Below are positions 17,954 to 25,812 of a stretch of 64,000 nt of DNA, in pieces. Position 1 is the first letter of the stretch. Each line of letters opens with the position of its first letter. The notes under the pieces were generated by a model. It had not been told where the DNA came from, made no database searches, and worked only from the letters and a program-made list of their open reading frames with translations. Source of the stretch: JAZDFP01 sp043801445 (GTDB lineage Bacteria > Planctomycetota > MHYJ01 > JACQXL01); assembly GCA_043801445.1 (NCBI GenBank), contig JAZDMB010000023.1, forward strand, positions 1 through 64,000. Direction: 5' to 3'. A program made the position numbers and the translations under genes.

Positions 17954-18793
17954 TTATACATTGCCGGGAATAGGATTAATAATATTACCTTTAATCGAAA
18001 CCGTATATTCCTTCACCGTTACCGGCATCTGGGATACCTTAACGGCTTCTTTGACAATCTTCACAAGTCCGAAACAGCACGGAACTTCCATATGAACTAC
18101 ACTAATTGATTTTATATTGTTATTCTTTATAATCTCGGTTAATTTATCGATGTATAAATCAAGCGTCTTATCCAGTTTGGGGCAAAAGATGATAAGCAGT
18201 TTTCCTTTCAGGAGCCTGCGATGGAAATCCGGATAAGCAAAAGGCGCGCAATCGGCTGCGATGACAAGTTCCGCATTTTTGAAATAAGGAGCGTTTGGAT
18301 TAACTAACTGCAGTTGAATGGGCCAATTCTGTAATTCCGGATTCAGTTCGCCCGCCGGAACATTGCTTTCCTTTGGCGCATGGCGTAAATCAATGGTCTT
18401 TGAACCCGGACAACCGCAGGCCGGCATCGGAAGCGGTTCATCCATCGGCACTTTTATATTATTCTCTTTAAGGAACTCCAATGCCTCTTTCAGGTATTCG
18501 AGTTGGTCATGCTCTTTAAGATGATGCAAATGGTTTTTTATGGATTCCATTCCTTGCCGGGCGATATTTTTTATTACTTCACGCTCGTTATAAGGCTGGG
18601 CTTCGCGTTCTTCTATTGAGATAGCCCCTTCAGGGCAGGTGCCGATGCAGGCGCCCAAGCCATCGCAAAAGAATTCATTAACCACTTCAGCCTTGCCGTC
18701 AATAATCTTAATGGCGCCTTCAGGACAGCCTTCGGCGCATAACCCGCATCCGTTACATCTTTGACGGTCAATACGAATGATTTTCCTTTGCAT
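17954..18793 (-). CDS. Two-cluster ferredoxin-domain iron-sulfur protein
   Basis: 279 residues. The N-terminus has two 4Fe-4S motifs, CNGCGLCAEGCP (about residues 14-25) and CDGLGACIGTCPEGA (about 43-57). The middle carries an ACGCPGS motif, and the C-terminal part holds further cysteines (AADCAP, IIFCPKL, PCCFG) in an alpha/beta domain. Proteins of this architecture occur in anaerobes as 4Fe-4S electron-transfer or sensor proteins without an assigned reaction. AAGGAGAG precedes the ATG. It is transcribed with the zinc-ribbon gene at 17711. Confidence 0.85.
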   Translation of the reverse strand: MQRKIIRIDRQRCNGCGLCAEGCPEGAIKIIDGKAEVVNEFFCDGLGACIGTCPEGAISIEEREAQPYNEREVIKNIARQGMESIKNHLHHLKEHDQLEYLKEALEFLKENNIKVPMDEPLPMPACGCPGSKTIDLRHAPKESNVPAGELNPELQNWPIQLQLVNPNAPYFKNAELVIAADCAPFAYPDFHRRLLKGKLLIIFCPKLDKTLDLYIDKLTEIIKNNNIKSISVVHMEVPCCFGLVKIVKEAVKVSQMPVTVKEYTVSIKGNIINPIPGNV

Positions 18794-18952
18794 CCTATAC
18801 TCTCCTTTTAAATAAGGAAGCGATTATAATTGAACCAAATTCTTTCATAACCTTCTTTATACATCTCATGCCACACACCATATCAAAACAATCACTTATG
18901 AGTCAACTAAAAAGCGCCTGCCCGTTCCCGCCTTAATCTGCTTGCCCCGTTA

Positions 18953-18975
18953 TCCCTACGGGATCCCGTTAGGGA
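18953..18975. repeat. Palindromic element, TCCCTA/CGGGATCCCG type
   Basis: A 23-bp near-perfect palindrome centred on GGATCC. The sequence GACGGGATCCCGCTAA inside the n-region of the DUF4159 gene (about 14768-14783) is a relative, so this is one member of a dispersed family. The rest of 18794-19070 holds no gene. Confidence 0.55.
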
Positions 18976-19070
18976 GAAATCGCTGTTTCTAATCGGGGTG
19001 GCTATAATTTATCTTAATTTACCTTGCAATCAAGACCGGATTATGGCATAATTTCACCAAGGAAAAAAAT

Positions 19071-19436
19071 ATGAGTAGATTTATATATTGGATGCCAAGA
19101 ATTATATCAATAGCATTCATTTTATTCTTAATGCTGTTCTCATTGGATGTTTTTGAAGGGAATTTGAGCTTTTGGGAAACTGCGCTCGGTTTATTTATGC
19201 ACAATATCCCGGCATTAATTTTACTGGTTATTTTAATCATATCCTGGAAGTATGAATTAGTCGGAGCGATTACATTTATTTTAGCCGGATTATTATATAC
19301 CGTCATATGCATTGTCAGACTAATAATGTCGAATCTATCTGAATGGTATATGTTGTCTTGGTCTATGATAATTGCCGGACCCGCATTTCTGATAGGGATA
19401 TTATTCCTAATCGGTTGGCTCGAAAAGAAAAAATAA
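19071..19436 (+). CDS. Four-helix small membrane protein, DUF7670-like
   Basis: 121 residues with four membrane helices (about 8-27, 42-62, 65-87 and 95-117). The pattern (FIYWMPRIISIAFILFLMLFSLDVF start, FMHNIPALILL, WKYELVGAI, EKKK end) is that of a widespread small membrane protein family that I recall as DUF7670; function unknown. An AAGGA sits about 10 nt before the ATG. The next gene has its own promoter. Confidence 0.65.
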   Translation: MSRFIYWMPRIISIAFILFLMLFSLDVFEGNLSFWETALGLFMHNIPALILLVILIISWKYELVGAITFILAGLLYTVICIVRLIMSNLSEWYMLSWSMIIAGPAFLIGILFLIGWLEKKK

Positions 19437-19453
19437 CGCCGGCCGCCTGAGTC

Positions 19454-19482
19454 TTGACAAAAACAGGGTTCCGCTCTATAGT
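19454..19482 (+). promoter_or_regulatory. Consensus sigma-70-type promoter of the thioredoxin-fold gene
   Basis: TTGACA (19454-19459), exactly 17 bp, then TATAGT (19477-19482). The TTG of this -35 box is also a possible start codon of the long frame, but the promoter makes that start implausible and places the true ATG at 19523. Confidence 0.75.
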
Positions 19483-19522
19483 AACATACGAAAACTATAA
19501 AAAGGAAAAGATAAATACAAGT

Positions 19523-20563
19523 ATGTTAAAATCAAAGCGGCAAATAACAGTAATATCGGTAATCTTAGTGCTTGGTTTATGGCTGGGGTCGGCATCTTAT
19601 CTTAAAAGCCAAGCGGGATTTAATATTAATAATATAACTTTTGGCGAGTTATTAGTGGGTGAAGAAATTACTAAAGAGGATTTGCAAAACTGTGTGGTAG
19701 GAATACAATTTTGGCAAGTTAACCAGGATATGTCTCGACTGATGCAGACCCTGGATTTATATTATAACAAATATAAACCGAGGGGTTTTATCTTATTGGG
19801 ATTCCATAGCGAGGATGCGCCCAAACAAGATATTATAGCATTTTGTAAATCATCAAGGATTTCCTTTCCTATATATCAAGGCGGTAATATCAACGGATTA
19901 GATGCTTCTATCACTCCTCTCGTACTCTTTGACCATAGAGGAAATATGATTTTTGATGGTTATCCGCAAGATGTATATCCAAAATTAGACGCGGCAATGA
20001 AAGCCGCGCCTGACCCCATTATCGGCGAAGGCCCTTATACAAAACTTGATAAAATAGCGCAGAAAATAAAAGAGCATAAGGAATTCGGCAAAATACTTTC
20101 TGCTATAAAAACGAAACACCTAATCTCTGCGGATGCGTCCGAGAAAGCAGAAGCAGAAAAATTGGTGAAGTGTCTGACAAGTTATGCTGATAGATTGCTT
20201 AAAAAGGCTGATAAAAAGAAGAATACAGAGCCGTTAAAAGCTTATACCATTTATCAGGATATAGCCGCGCTGTTTAAGGTGGATGAGATTGGCGATAATA
20301 CGGAAAAGATTCTTAACGAATTAAAAGAAGATAAGAATTTCCAGGATAATATAAAAGCCGATAAAGAACTCGCGGAGATTATGCCTCAAATAGAAAAACT
20401 AAAACCCTGCACCAAATGTAAATTATTTAATAAGGACTGTGAGGCTTGCCGGAAAAAGAATCCCGCGCTTGACGAACTTACAAAAAAGGCTCAGGGATTA
20501 ATAAAAAAATATCCCTCTTCACCGGCCGCTGAGAAAGTTAAAGGGCTTTTGCCCATAAAATAA
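19523..20563 (+). CDS. Membrane-anchored thioredoxin-fold protein without the CxxC
   Basis: 346 residues from the ATG at 19523, preceded by AAAGGAAAAG and by a promoter whose -35 box lies inside the longer frame. A signal anchor (about 8-27) leads to a TlpA/redoxin-like domain (about 35-165): strands, GFILLGFHSEDAP and ITPLVLFDHRGNMIF with the cis-Pro. Where active members have W-C-x-x-C, this one reads FWQVNQDMSR, so no dithiol. The C-terminal half is Lys-rich helix with a CTKC-x6-CEAC cluster near residue 293 that could bind metal. It is probably structural or metal-binding rather than a reductase. Confidence 0.7.
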   Translation: MLKSKRQITVISVILVLGLWLGSASYLKSQAGFNINNITFGELLVGEEITKEDLQNCVVGIQFWQVNQDMSRLMQTLDLYYNKYKPRGFILLGFHSEDAPKQDIIAFCKSSRISFPIYQGGNINGLDASITPLVLFDHRGNMIFDGYPQDVYPKLDAAMKAAPDPIIGEGPYTKLDKIAQKIKEHKEFGKILSAIKTKHLISADASEKAEAEKLVKCLTSYADRLLKKADKKKNTEPLKAYTIYQDIAALFKVDEIGDNTEKILNELKEDKNFQDNIKADKELAEIMPQIEKLKPCTKCKLFNKDCEACRKKNPALDELTKKAQGLIKKYPSSPAAEKVKGLLPIK

Positions 20564-20577
20564 TCTAAAACTGGGTG

Positions 20578-20628
20578 CAAGAAAACTTTGAAACCACACC
20601 TGCCCGAATGAACATTCGTTCAGGCGGG
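20578..20628 (-). repeat. 51-bp dispersed palindromic repeat, copy 2
   Basis: Inverted copy of 14428-14478, 49 of 51 identical. It lies between the thioredoxin-fold gene and the next membrane protein gene. Confidence 0.75.
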
Positions 20629-20654
20629 TACTGTAAGAAAAAGGAATTGATTTA

Positions 20655-21182
20655 ATGGAAACAAACATTATTCAAAACTCAGAGCAGGAAAGAACGGAGA
20701 ATCTAACCTCTCTGGCATACCTATTAAAATTATTCCTGAATTACAAACGAGCCAAAAGAAAAGAAAAGATATATGCCTGGCTCATTATATGCGGCGCTAC
20801 GATACTCGGAATAGCGCTTTTTTATCTGCTGATAGTAAAATGGGATGTCGTTATAACCAATAACCAGGCGCAAGTAAAATTCGTCGTCTATTCCGGTGAT
20901 AACGTTCAGAATACAGCCGATAATGTTGCGGGAATTATTTACAGAGTATCTAAAAAATACAATAAGATTCATAAGGTAACGCTCTCGTTATATAGGATAC
21001 ATAGCAAGGTCCACACGACTGTATATATGGGAAATATTACCGAAGATGCAATAGAGCCAAGAAAATACAAAGACCTGGCAAGTTATATCAATGCTCGCAG
21101 AGATTTTCTTATCACCAGAATTTCTTCATTGCAATATGCTGATTCATTAAAAGACAGCATACGAAATTTACCTGGGGAATGA
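20655..21182 (+). CDS. Single-helix membrane protein, unknown
   Basis: 175 residues. A basic cytosolic stretch (NYKRAKRKEKIY) is followed by one membrane helix (about 44-64) and a soluble domain of mixed strands and helices (to about 170). No family is recognised. AAGGA precedes the ATG by about 8 nt. It lies 6 bp from the next gene, so the two form an operon, and a decayed copy of their junction occurs at 17234-17274. Confidence 0.6.
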   Translation: METNIIQNSEQERTENLTSLAYLLKLFLNYKRAKRKEKIYAWLIICGATILGIALFYLLIVKWDVVITNNQAQVKFVVYSGDNVQNTADNVAGIIYRVSKKYNKIHKVTLSLYRIHSKVHTTVYMGNITEDAIEPRKYKDLASYINARRDFLITRISSLQYADSLKDSIRNLPGE

Positions 21183-21188
21183 ATAATT

Positions 21189-21722
21189 ATGGCAAAAACC
21201 AATGTCAGTTGGTGGGCTACTATCGTGGTGTTTTTTCTTATATTCCCTTTTGGCATCAGTATTTCTGCTATGTTCGTAAATCTGACACTTCATCGCGAGA
21301 TAAACACCATTGATTTGATCCTTGGCCTATTCTTTTTAGGCATCCTACCCATTGTATGCGGAATTTTCATCTTAGTTAGCCGTATCCAAGGCAAAGATTA
21401 TAATATGAATGAACTTGAAGATAATTCCAAGATATCCTGGTTCGTAAAAATAATGCGACTGATTTCTGGTTTATTACTCACTCTTATTTACTTCGCCATA
21501 TTCATGCTGTTACAAACCATTGAAACAAAATCAATCTGGCCGGCCATGGTGATTATCATATTGCAGGATATGGTGATTTTCGTAATCATGTTATATTTTT
21601 TCTTCAGTGTCGGCAAAATAAAATACTTTCGGGAACACAAGAACAAAACCTGGCTCCGGATAATCTTTATTCTTGTAATACTGGGATTAATTACTCTTGT
21701 CCATTTTTTGTTAAAGAAGTAA
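21189..21722 (+). CDS. Polytopic membrane protein, unknown
   Basis: 177 residues with about five membrane helices (approximately 9-31, 40-63, 88-110, 115-140 and 155-174). No diagnostic motif is visible. It is the second gene of the 20655-21722 pair. Confidence 0.6.
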   Translation: MAKTNVSWWATIVVFFLIFPFGISISAMFVNLTLHREINTIDLILGLFFLGILPIVCGIFILVSRIQGKDYNMNELEDNSKISWFVKIMRLISGLLLTLIYFAIFMLLQTIETKSIWPAMVIIILQDMVIFVIMLYFFFSVGKIKYFREHKNKTWLRIIFILVILGLITLVHFLLKK

Positions 21723-21766
21723 GATACCAGAATCGGGGAACAGCAAACTGATTTCTCGGTGTCTCA

Positions 21767-23044
21767 GTGGCTAAATTATCGTATCCGACGTATTTACGAC
21801 CTATGCAACACGCTTCTGATACCAATGCCAATCGCTATATCATCCATATAGATATGGACGCCTTCTTTGCAGCTGTGGAACAGCGCGACCATCCGGAACT
21901 GAAAGGCAAACCCGTCATCATCGGCTCCGACCCCAAAGCCGGTCAGGGCAGAGGCGTGGTAGCTACCTGCTCCTACGAAGCACGCCGATACGGCATCCAT
22001 TCGGCAATGCCTATCTCCATCGCCTACGGCAAATGCCCTAAAGGCGTATTCCTGCCTGTGGATATGGAAAAATATCTGGTCGTATCAGACCAAATAGTCG
22101 GCATACTGGAAGATTTCACGCCTGAAATCGAACCGGTCAGCGTGGACGAGGCGTTTCTCGATATCAGCCGGACCCATCATCTTTTCGGCGGGCCAATGGA
22201 GACCTGCCGGCGGATAAAGGCGCGGATAAAAAATGAACTCAATCTCACCGCATCAGTCGGCCTGGCGCCCACCAAGATGGCCGCCAAAATCGCATCTGAA
22301 TCGGGCAAGCCCGACGGCATGGTAGAAGTCCGGCCCGAACGACTGCAGGAATTCATCAGGCCCCTGGGCATCCGCAAGATATGGGGATTGGGCGAAAAGA
22401 CACAAATCATCCTCAACCGTATCGGCATCAACACCATCGGCCAGCTGGCTGATTACAGTCCGGAAAAACTCGTCCGACTGCTCGGCGCTAATGGCTATCA
22501 AATCCATCAACTGGCTCAGGGCATTGACTCAGGTGAAGTCCGGGCGCGCACTGAAGTCAAATCCATCAGCAACGAAATCACATTTGAGAAAGACACCGCA
22601 GAGCGCGGCGTAATCGACAGCACGCTGATGCGCCTGAGCGAAAAAGTCGCCGGCCGGCTCAGGCATCAACGCCTCAAGGCGCGGACTATCACGCTCAAGA
22701 TACGGCTGAGCGGATTCGAAACCTACACCCGGGCGCTCACATTAAATGAGCCGACCTGTTTTGATGACGCCGTCTACCAAACAATCAAAAAACTGGCAAC
22801 TGACTTTGATTACCAAGGCAAGAAAATCCGGCTACTGGGCGTCAAGGCATCCAATTTCTCTGCGACGCCGCAGCAAAGTCCCGATAATTTCGGGAGCCAG
22901 CCGGTCCAGGCAGAATTATTCAGCGGGGCTGTTCAGCCAATTGACGTGAAAAAGGAAAAATTACATCAGGCGATTGACAAACTCAAAGAGCGTTTTGGTG
23001 AAGACGCTATCCGCCGTGGCACAGCCATAAAGAGCAAAAACTAA
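21767..23044 (+). CDS. dinB: DNA polymerase IV (Y-family translesion polymerase)
   Basis: Up to 425 residues if the GTG at 21767 is used; the ATG at 21803 is the alternative and the conserved part begins soon after at YIIHIDMDAFFAAVEQ. Catalytic acidic residues are in DMDAFF and VSVDEAFLDIS. CSYEARRYGIHSAMP is the finger motif, and SVGLAPTKMAAKIAS and the WGLGEKT helix-hairpin-helix follow. A C-terminal QAELF segment is of the beta-clamp-binding type. The gene is clearly GC-richer than its AT-rich flanks. SPDNFGS near residue 373 is encoded by a palindrome (CCCGATAATTTCGGG, 22880-22894) of a dispersed family. Confidence 0.93.
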   Translation: MAKLSYPTYLRPMQHASDTNANRYIIHIDMDAFFAAVEQRDHPELKGKPVIIGSDPKAGQGRGVVATCSYEARRYGIHSAMPISIAYGKCPKGVFLPVDMEKYLVVSDQIVGILEDFTPEIEPVSVDEAFLDISRTHHLFGGPMETCRRIKARIKNELNLTASVGLAPTKMAAKIASESGKPDGMVEVRPERLQEFIRPLGIRKIWGLGEKTQIILNRIGINTIGQLADYSPEKLVRLLGANGYQIHQLAQGIDSGEVRARTEVKSISNEITFEKDTAERGVIDSTLMRLSEKVAGRLRHQRLKARTITLKIRLSGFETYTRALTLNEPTCFDDAVYQTIKKLATDFDYQGKKIRLLGVKASNFSATPQQSPDNFGSQPVQAELFSGAVQPIDVKKEKLHQAIDKLKERFGEDAIRRGTAIKSKN

Positions 23045-23215
23045 AACCTAAAACTATTTACGCTCCGAGCCCGGAGGAATTGCCCTTTTATTCGGGATTA
23101 TCATTGACTCAAATTGGGTTAGCTGATACCATGCCACTCAATAAGAATTGTGTCCCCGGAATTCTAGGATAAATTCCACGATGTATGGTTAATCTTATAT
23201 TTGGCAAGAAAAGTA

Positions 23216-23243
23216 TTGACAGATTCGTTTGGTTAAGTATAAT
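23216..23243 (+). promoter_or_regulatory. Perfect consensus promoter, distal
   Basis: TTGACA (23216-23221), a 16-bp spacer, TATAAT (23238-23243). It points to the 23469-24530 cassette with a leader of about 220 nt that includes the fragment described for this region. Confidence 0.65.
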
Positions 23244-23390
23244 CAAATCTGTAATTTAAGGGTAACGTGCTGAACTAATTGAGTATATTATCCCCGAAAC
23301 TTCTGAGCTTGAAGAAAATATTAAGGGAAAATAAATAACGAGGATAAATAATTATCTTGTATAAAATAAACAAAGTGACGATACTATTTA

Positions 23391-23419
23391 TTGACAAACC
23401 CAACAAAAATTCGTATATT
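23391..23419 (+). promoter_or_regulatory. Consensus promoter, proximal to the orphan cassette
   Basis: TTGACA (23391-23396), exactly 17 bp, TATATT (23414-23419). The predicted start of transcription is about 43 nt before the ATG at 23469, which is preceded by AGGGAGG (23452-23458). Confidence 0.7.
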
Positions 23420-23468
23420 GCATATATAGAAAAATGACACTAGGGGTTTAAAGGGAGGATAAATTAAT

Positions 23469-23708
23469 ATGCCTAATCAAATAATAACATTTGAGTTGTC
23501 TGCTAAAACAAAGATTTTGGAATTCTTTAATAAAGACGTTGATGCTGATGGTTATATAGTTGAAAAGAACAATCATAACCAAAGGGTATTAACTATTGAC
23601 GGAGAACAATTAAAGAAAAAAGAATTTGTGGGGCTAATGAAAGGTTCAGAAATATTCATTAAAAAAGATATCACATCTTTAATAAAATTGGCTGACAAAA
23701 TAAGGTAA
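23469..23708 (+). CDS. Small protein of unknown function, first gene of an orphan pair
   Basis: 79 residues, no membrane segment. It starts with a beta-strand (IITFELSAK), has a central EKNNHNQRVLTIDGE strand pair and ends with two Lys-rich helices. An AGGGAGG ribosome binding site and two consensus promoters indicate strong expression. The stop is 9 nt from the next start, so the two genes are coupled. Size and position fit the small partner of a two-gene module (for example an antitoxin-like protein), but no family is recognised and this is a guess. Confidence 0.6.
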   Translation: MPNQIITFELSAKTKILEFFNKDVDADGYIVEKNNHNQRVLTIDGEQLKKKEFVGLMKGSEIFIKKDITSLIKLADKIR

Positions 23709-23717
23709 ATCATACGT

Positions 23718-24530
23718 ATGCCATGGTATGATGCTCTCAAAAAACTTTTCAACCTACCTAAACTTCAAGGTTTAATTGTCGTTAACATAAATAGTAATAA
23801 CCAAAGCAAAAAGGTCGAAATTGATAGCTCCAACACACTAAATGTTAATTTAGATAAATTAAACCCTACAGAAAAAGAACAAATTAAGTTAATTCTACAC
23901 GATGCCATTGAGGAAAACGTTATATTGCTTCAGGATAAATCAAAGAAGGCTATTGAAGATTTTAATGTCATAGATCAATCAACTGAAATACAGAGTATCC
24001 TGTCTTTTCTTAGGCCATTAATTCCTTCATCCGATATCATAATTTGGAGAGAAGCTTTATATCTAAGAAAACATTTTCTTGATGAAAATCACACAGACGT
24101 TATGAGATTAAAAATGGAAATATGTCAAAAGTTTGGAGATCGTGGTAAAAATATTGCAAATTTATGTACAGCAAGTTATTTAGAAGATTACCTGATACCT
24201 TTTCATGAAGAATTATCTGCATCATTACAAAATGACAAAGAAATAAAAGAAAAGTTTGGGGCTATTTATTCCAATATTGTTGAAAATTTACCTTTTACGA
24301 TTTTTGTGGGACGTCAAACGAAAGAGGAAGAGATAGGGAAAAATATTCTAGATAAGATGGAACAAAATCTTAAATATGGGCTTAAGTTTTTTAATATTCA
24401 TGGTATAGGAAAAAATAATGTTAATAAAATAAAAGAAACAGTTACAGAAATTGAAGAAAAAGATATTTTACAAAATAAGGCTATAACTGAGGAAAACAAT
24501 ATTATATTTGTTAGACTTGAATTCAAATAA
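23718..24530 (+). CDS. Protein of unknown function, second gene of an orphan pair
   Basis: 270 residues, soluble. The N-terminus (MPWYDALKKLFNLPKLQGLIVVNI) may be amphipathic. A long helical middle (about 50-140) is followed by alpha/beta segments (LPFTIFVGRQTKEEE) and a Lys/Glu-rich end. No Walker, nuclease or methylase motif is visible. It is AT-rich, unlike dinB just upstream, and placed between dinB and a tail-fibre-like gene, a typical spot for accessory cargo. It is co-transcribed with the 79-residue gene. Confidence 0.55.
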   Translation: MPWYDALKKLFNLPKLQGLIVVNINSNNQSKKVEIDSSNTLNVNLDKLNPTEKEQIKLILHDAIEENVILLQDKSKKAIEDFNVIDQSTEIQSILSFLRPLIPSSDIIIWREALYLRKHFLDENHTDVMRLKMEICQKFGDRGKNIANLCTASYLEDYLIPFHEELSASLQNDKEIKEKFGAIYSNIVENLPFTIFVGRQTKEEEIGKNILDKMEQNLKYGLKFFNIHGIGKNNVNKIKETVTEIEEKDILQNKAITEENNIIFVRLEFK

Positions 24531-24604
24531 GCATAATAGGCAAACACATATTATAAAAATATCCACATCCCTTACCAATATACCCTATGAATTCTGGGAG
24601 CAGC

Positions 24605-24682
24605 ATACCTAATTATCCATCCGTGTAATCTGTGGCTACGTTTCTTCTCTTCACCCACATACTTCATACTTTATACTACATA
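24605..24682. repeat. Composite intergenic repeat
   Basis: Contains the words CCGTGTAATCTGTGGCT (about 24617-24633) and CTTCATACTTTATACTACAT (about 24660-24679). Both occur in the reverse orientation and swapped order at 38205-38252. The same dispersed AATCTGTGGCTA word also appears near 43100, 45385 and 57330. Confidence 0.55.
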
Positions 24683-24687
24683 CTTCT

Positions 24688-25719
24688 CTACTGTCTTAAC
24701 ACCACCACCTCAAACTTATTATCCGCTATTGCCGGCTGGTTCAGCAGAATTGAAATACCTGTGCCTTGCGGTAACCCCGGTAACAGGAACAATTGTCTAA
24801 TCAGCTGGTCTTGATTTGTGGGAATAGAGTATCCTAAAATTACTCCACCATTCAAATCAGGGTCACCCAAAGGCGGATATAGTCCGCCTACTTGTAATGC
24901 CGGAATCGTAATGCTGATAACCTTATAACTCAGTTTGGATTTCGTCACCGCGCCGTTCTGGATTTTTTCCGTTGACACACTGTCTACTGCCAACTGACTA
25001 CTGCCTACTGCGCCAGCCCCTATTTCACCTGTGGCAACCGGAGGCACTAACGGTCTTGTTACTCCACCCGGAACAAACGATAACTTCTCCGGCGTTACTG
25101 CCCCATTCTGTATTTTCTCAGTTGTTACACTTGCAACTTGTAACTTGGAACTTGTAACCTGCAACCCGCCGATTTCATCGGCGGTTACCGGCGGTGTTAT
25201 CGGACGGGCAATAGATGGCGGAACAAACGACAATTTCGCCGGAGTCACTGCGCCATTGGCTATTTTCTCAGTTATGACACTGTTCGTTGCTAATTTTTCA
25301 CTGTTCACTGCCTGCGCTGCAATCTTGGGTGTTGTTACTGCTCCGAAGGCAATCTTATCAGTTGTTATTGCCCCATCCTGCAATTTTTTTGTAGTAACCG
25401 TATTATCCGCAATCTTCTCCGTTGTTACCGCCCCATTGGCAATCTTTTCCGTGATTACACTGTTTACTGCCAACTGACTACTGCCTACTGCCGAAGATGC
25501 AATCTTCGGCGTGGTGACACAGGCATCCTTTAGCCGTGAACTGCTCACCTGTTTCTCGCCGATTTTGTCACGGGTCACCGCTCCATTAGCAATCTTCTCA
25601 GTGGTTACACTTGAGCCCTGTAACTTAGAACTTAAAACCTGTAACTCGCCTATTTTAGGCGCTGTCACCGCACCATTGGCGATATTCTCGGTCTTGACTT
25701 CGTTGGGTTGTAAGGGCAT
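24688..25719 (-). CDS. Tail-fibre/adhesin-like protein with EKIANGAVT repeats
   Basis: 343 residues. From residue 1 to about 265 the protein is built of short repeats of the type VTTEKIANGAVT and SSQLAVNSVITEKI, more than fifteen in all, followed by a distinct C-terminal domain (about 270-343; ITIPALQVGGLYPPLGDPD start). Similar DGAVTTAKIA repeats form beta-helical fibres in phage tail fibres and bacterial surface proteins. It is the last gene of the minus-strand surface cluster. The ribosome binding site GGAGGA lies inside a TCCTCC-GAA-GGAGGA hairpin (25723-25737). No signal peptide is visible. Confidence 0.65.
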   Translation of the reverse strand: MPLQPNEVKTENIANGAVTAPKIGELQVLSSKLQGSSVTTEKIANGAVTRDKIGEKQVSSSRLKDACVTTPKIASSAVGSSQLAVNSVITEKIANGAVTTEKIADNTVTTKKLQDGAITTDKIAFGAVTTPKIAAQAVNSEKLATNSVITEKIANGAVTPAKLSFVPPSIARPITPPVTADEIGGLQVTSSKLQVASVTTEKIQNGAVTPEKLSFVPGGVTRPLVPPVATGEIGAGAVGSSQLAVDSVSTEKIQNGAVTKSKLSYKVISITIPALQVGGLYPPLGDPDLNGGVILGYSIPTNQDQLIRQLFLLPGLPQGTGISILLNQPAIADNKFEVVVLRQ

Positions 25720-25722
25720 AAA

Positions 25723-25737
25723 TCCTCCTTCGGAGGA
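25723..25737 (-). promoter_or_regulatory. Hairpin that contains the Shine-Dalgarno of the 24688 gene
   Basis: On the minus strand TCCTCC, loop GAA, GGAGGA: a perfect 6-bp stem whose 3' arm is the ribosome binding site of the EKIANGAVT-repeat gene (ATG at 25719). It could lower translation unless opened. Confidence 0.5.
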
Positions 25738-25739
25738 AG

Positions 25740-25812
25740 TTAAAAGTTAGAAGTTAAAGGTTAAAAGTTTTAACTCCTAACTTTCTACTTTTTACTTTTG
25801 ACTTTTTACTTT
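25740..25812. repeat. Low-complexity AAGTTAAAAGT intergenic tract
   Basis: A run of AGTTAAAAG-like words on one side and CTTTTTACTTTT-like words on the other, forming a loose inverted repeat between two minus-strand genes. The same type of word repeat is seen at 38110-38155 and 39645-39700. Confidence 0.45.

Larger units (their letters stand above)
23045..23468 (+). other. AT-rich intergenic region with two consensus promoters
   Basis: This 424-bp region holds the two promoters listed separately and a short open stretch (about 23266-23334) that encodes AELIEYIIPETSELEEN and then stops. The stretch has no start codon of its own and may be the end of a decayed gene. Nothing else is recognised. 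Confidence 0.4.

Noticed and set aside
19454..19522. TTG start adding 23 residues to the thioredoxin-fold protein
   Set aside because: The TTG is the first half of a TTGACA -35 box, with TATAGT exactly 17 bp later; the ATG at 19523 has a purine-rich ribosome binding site.
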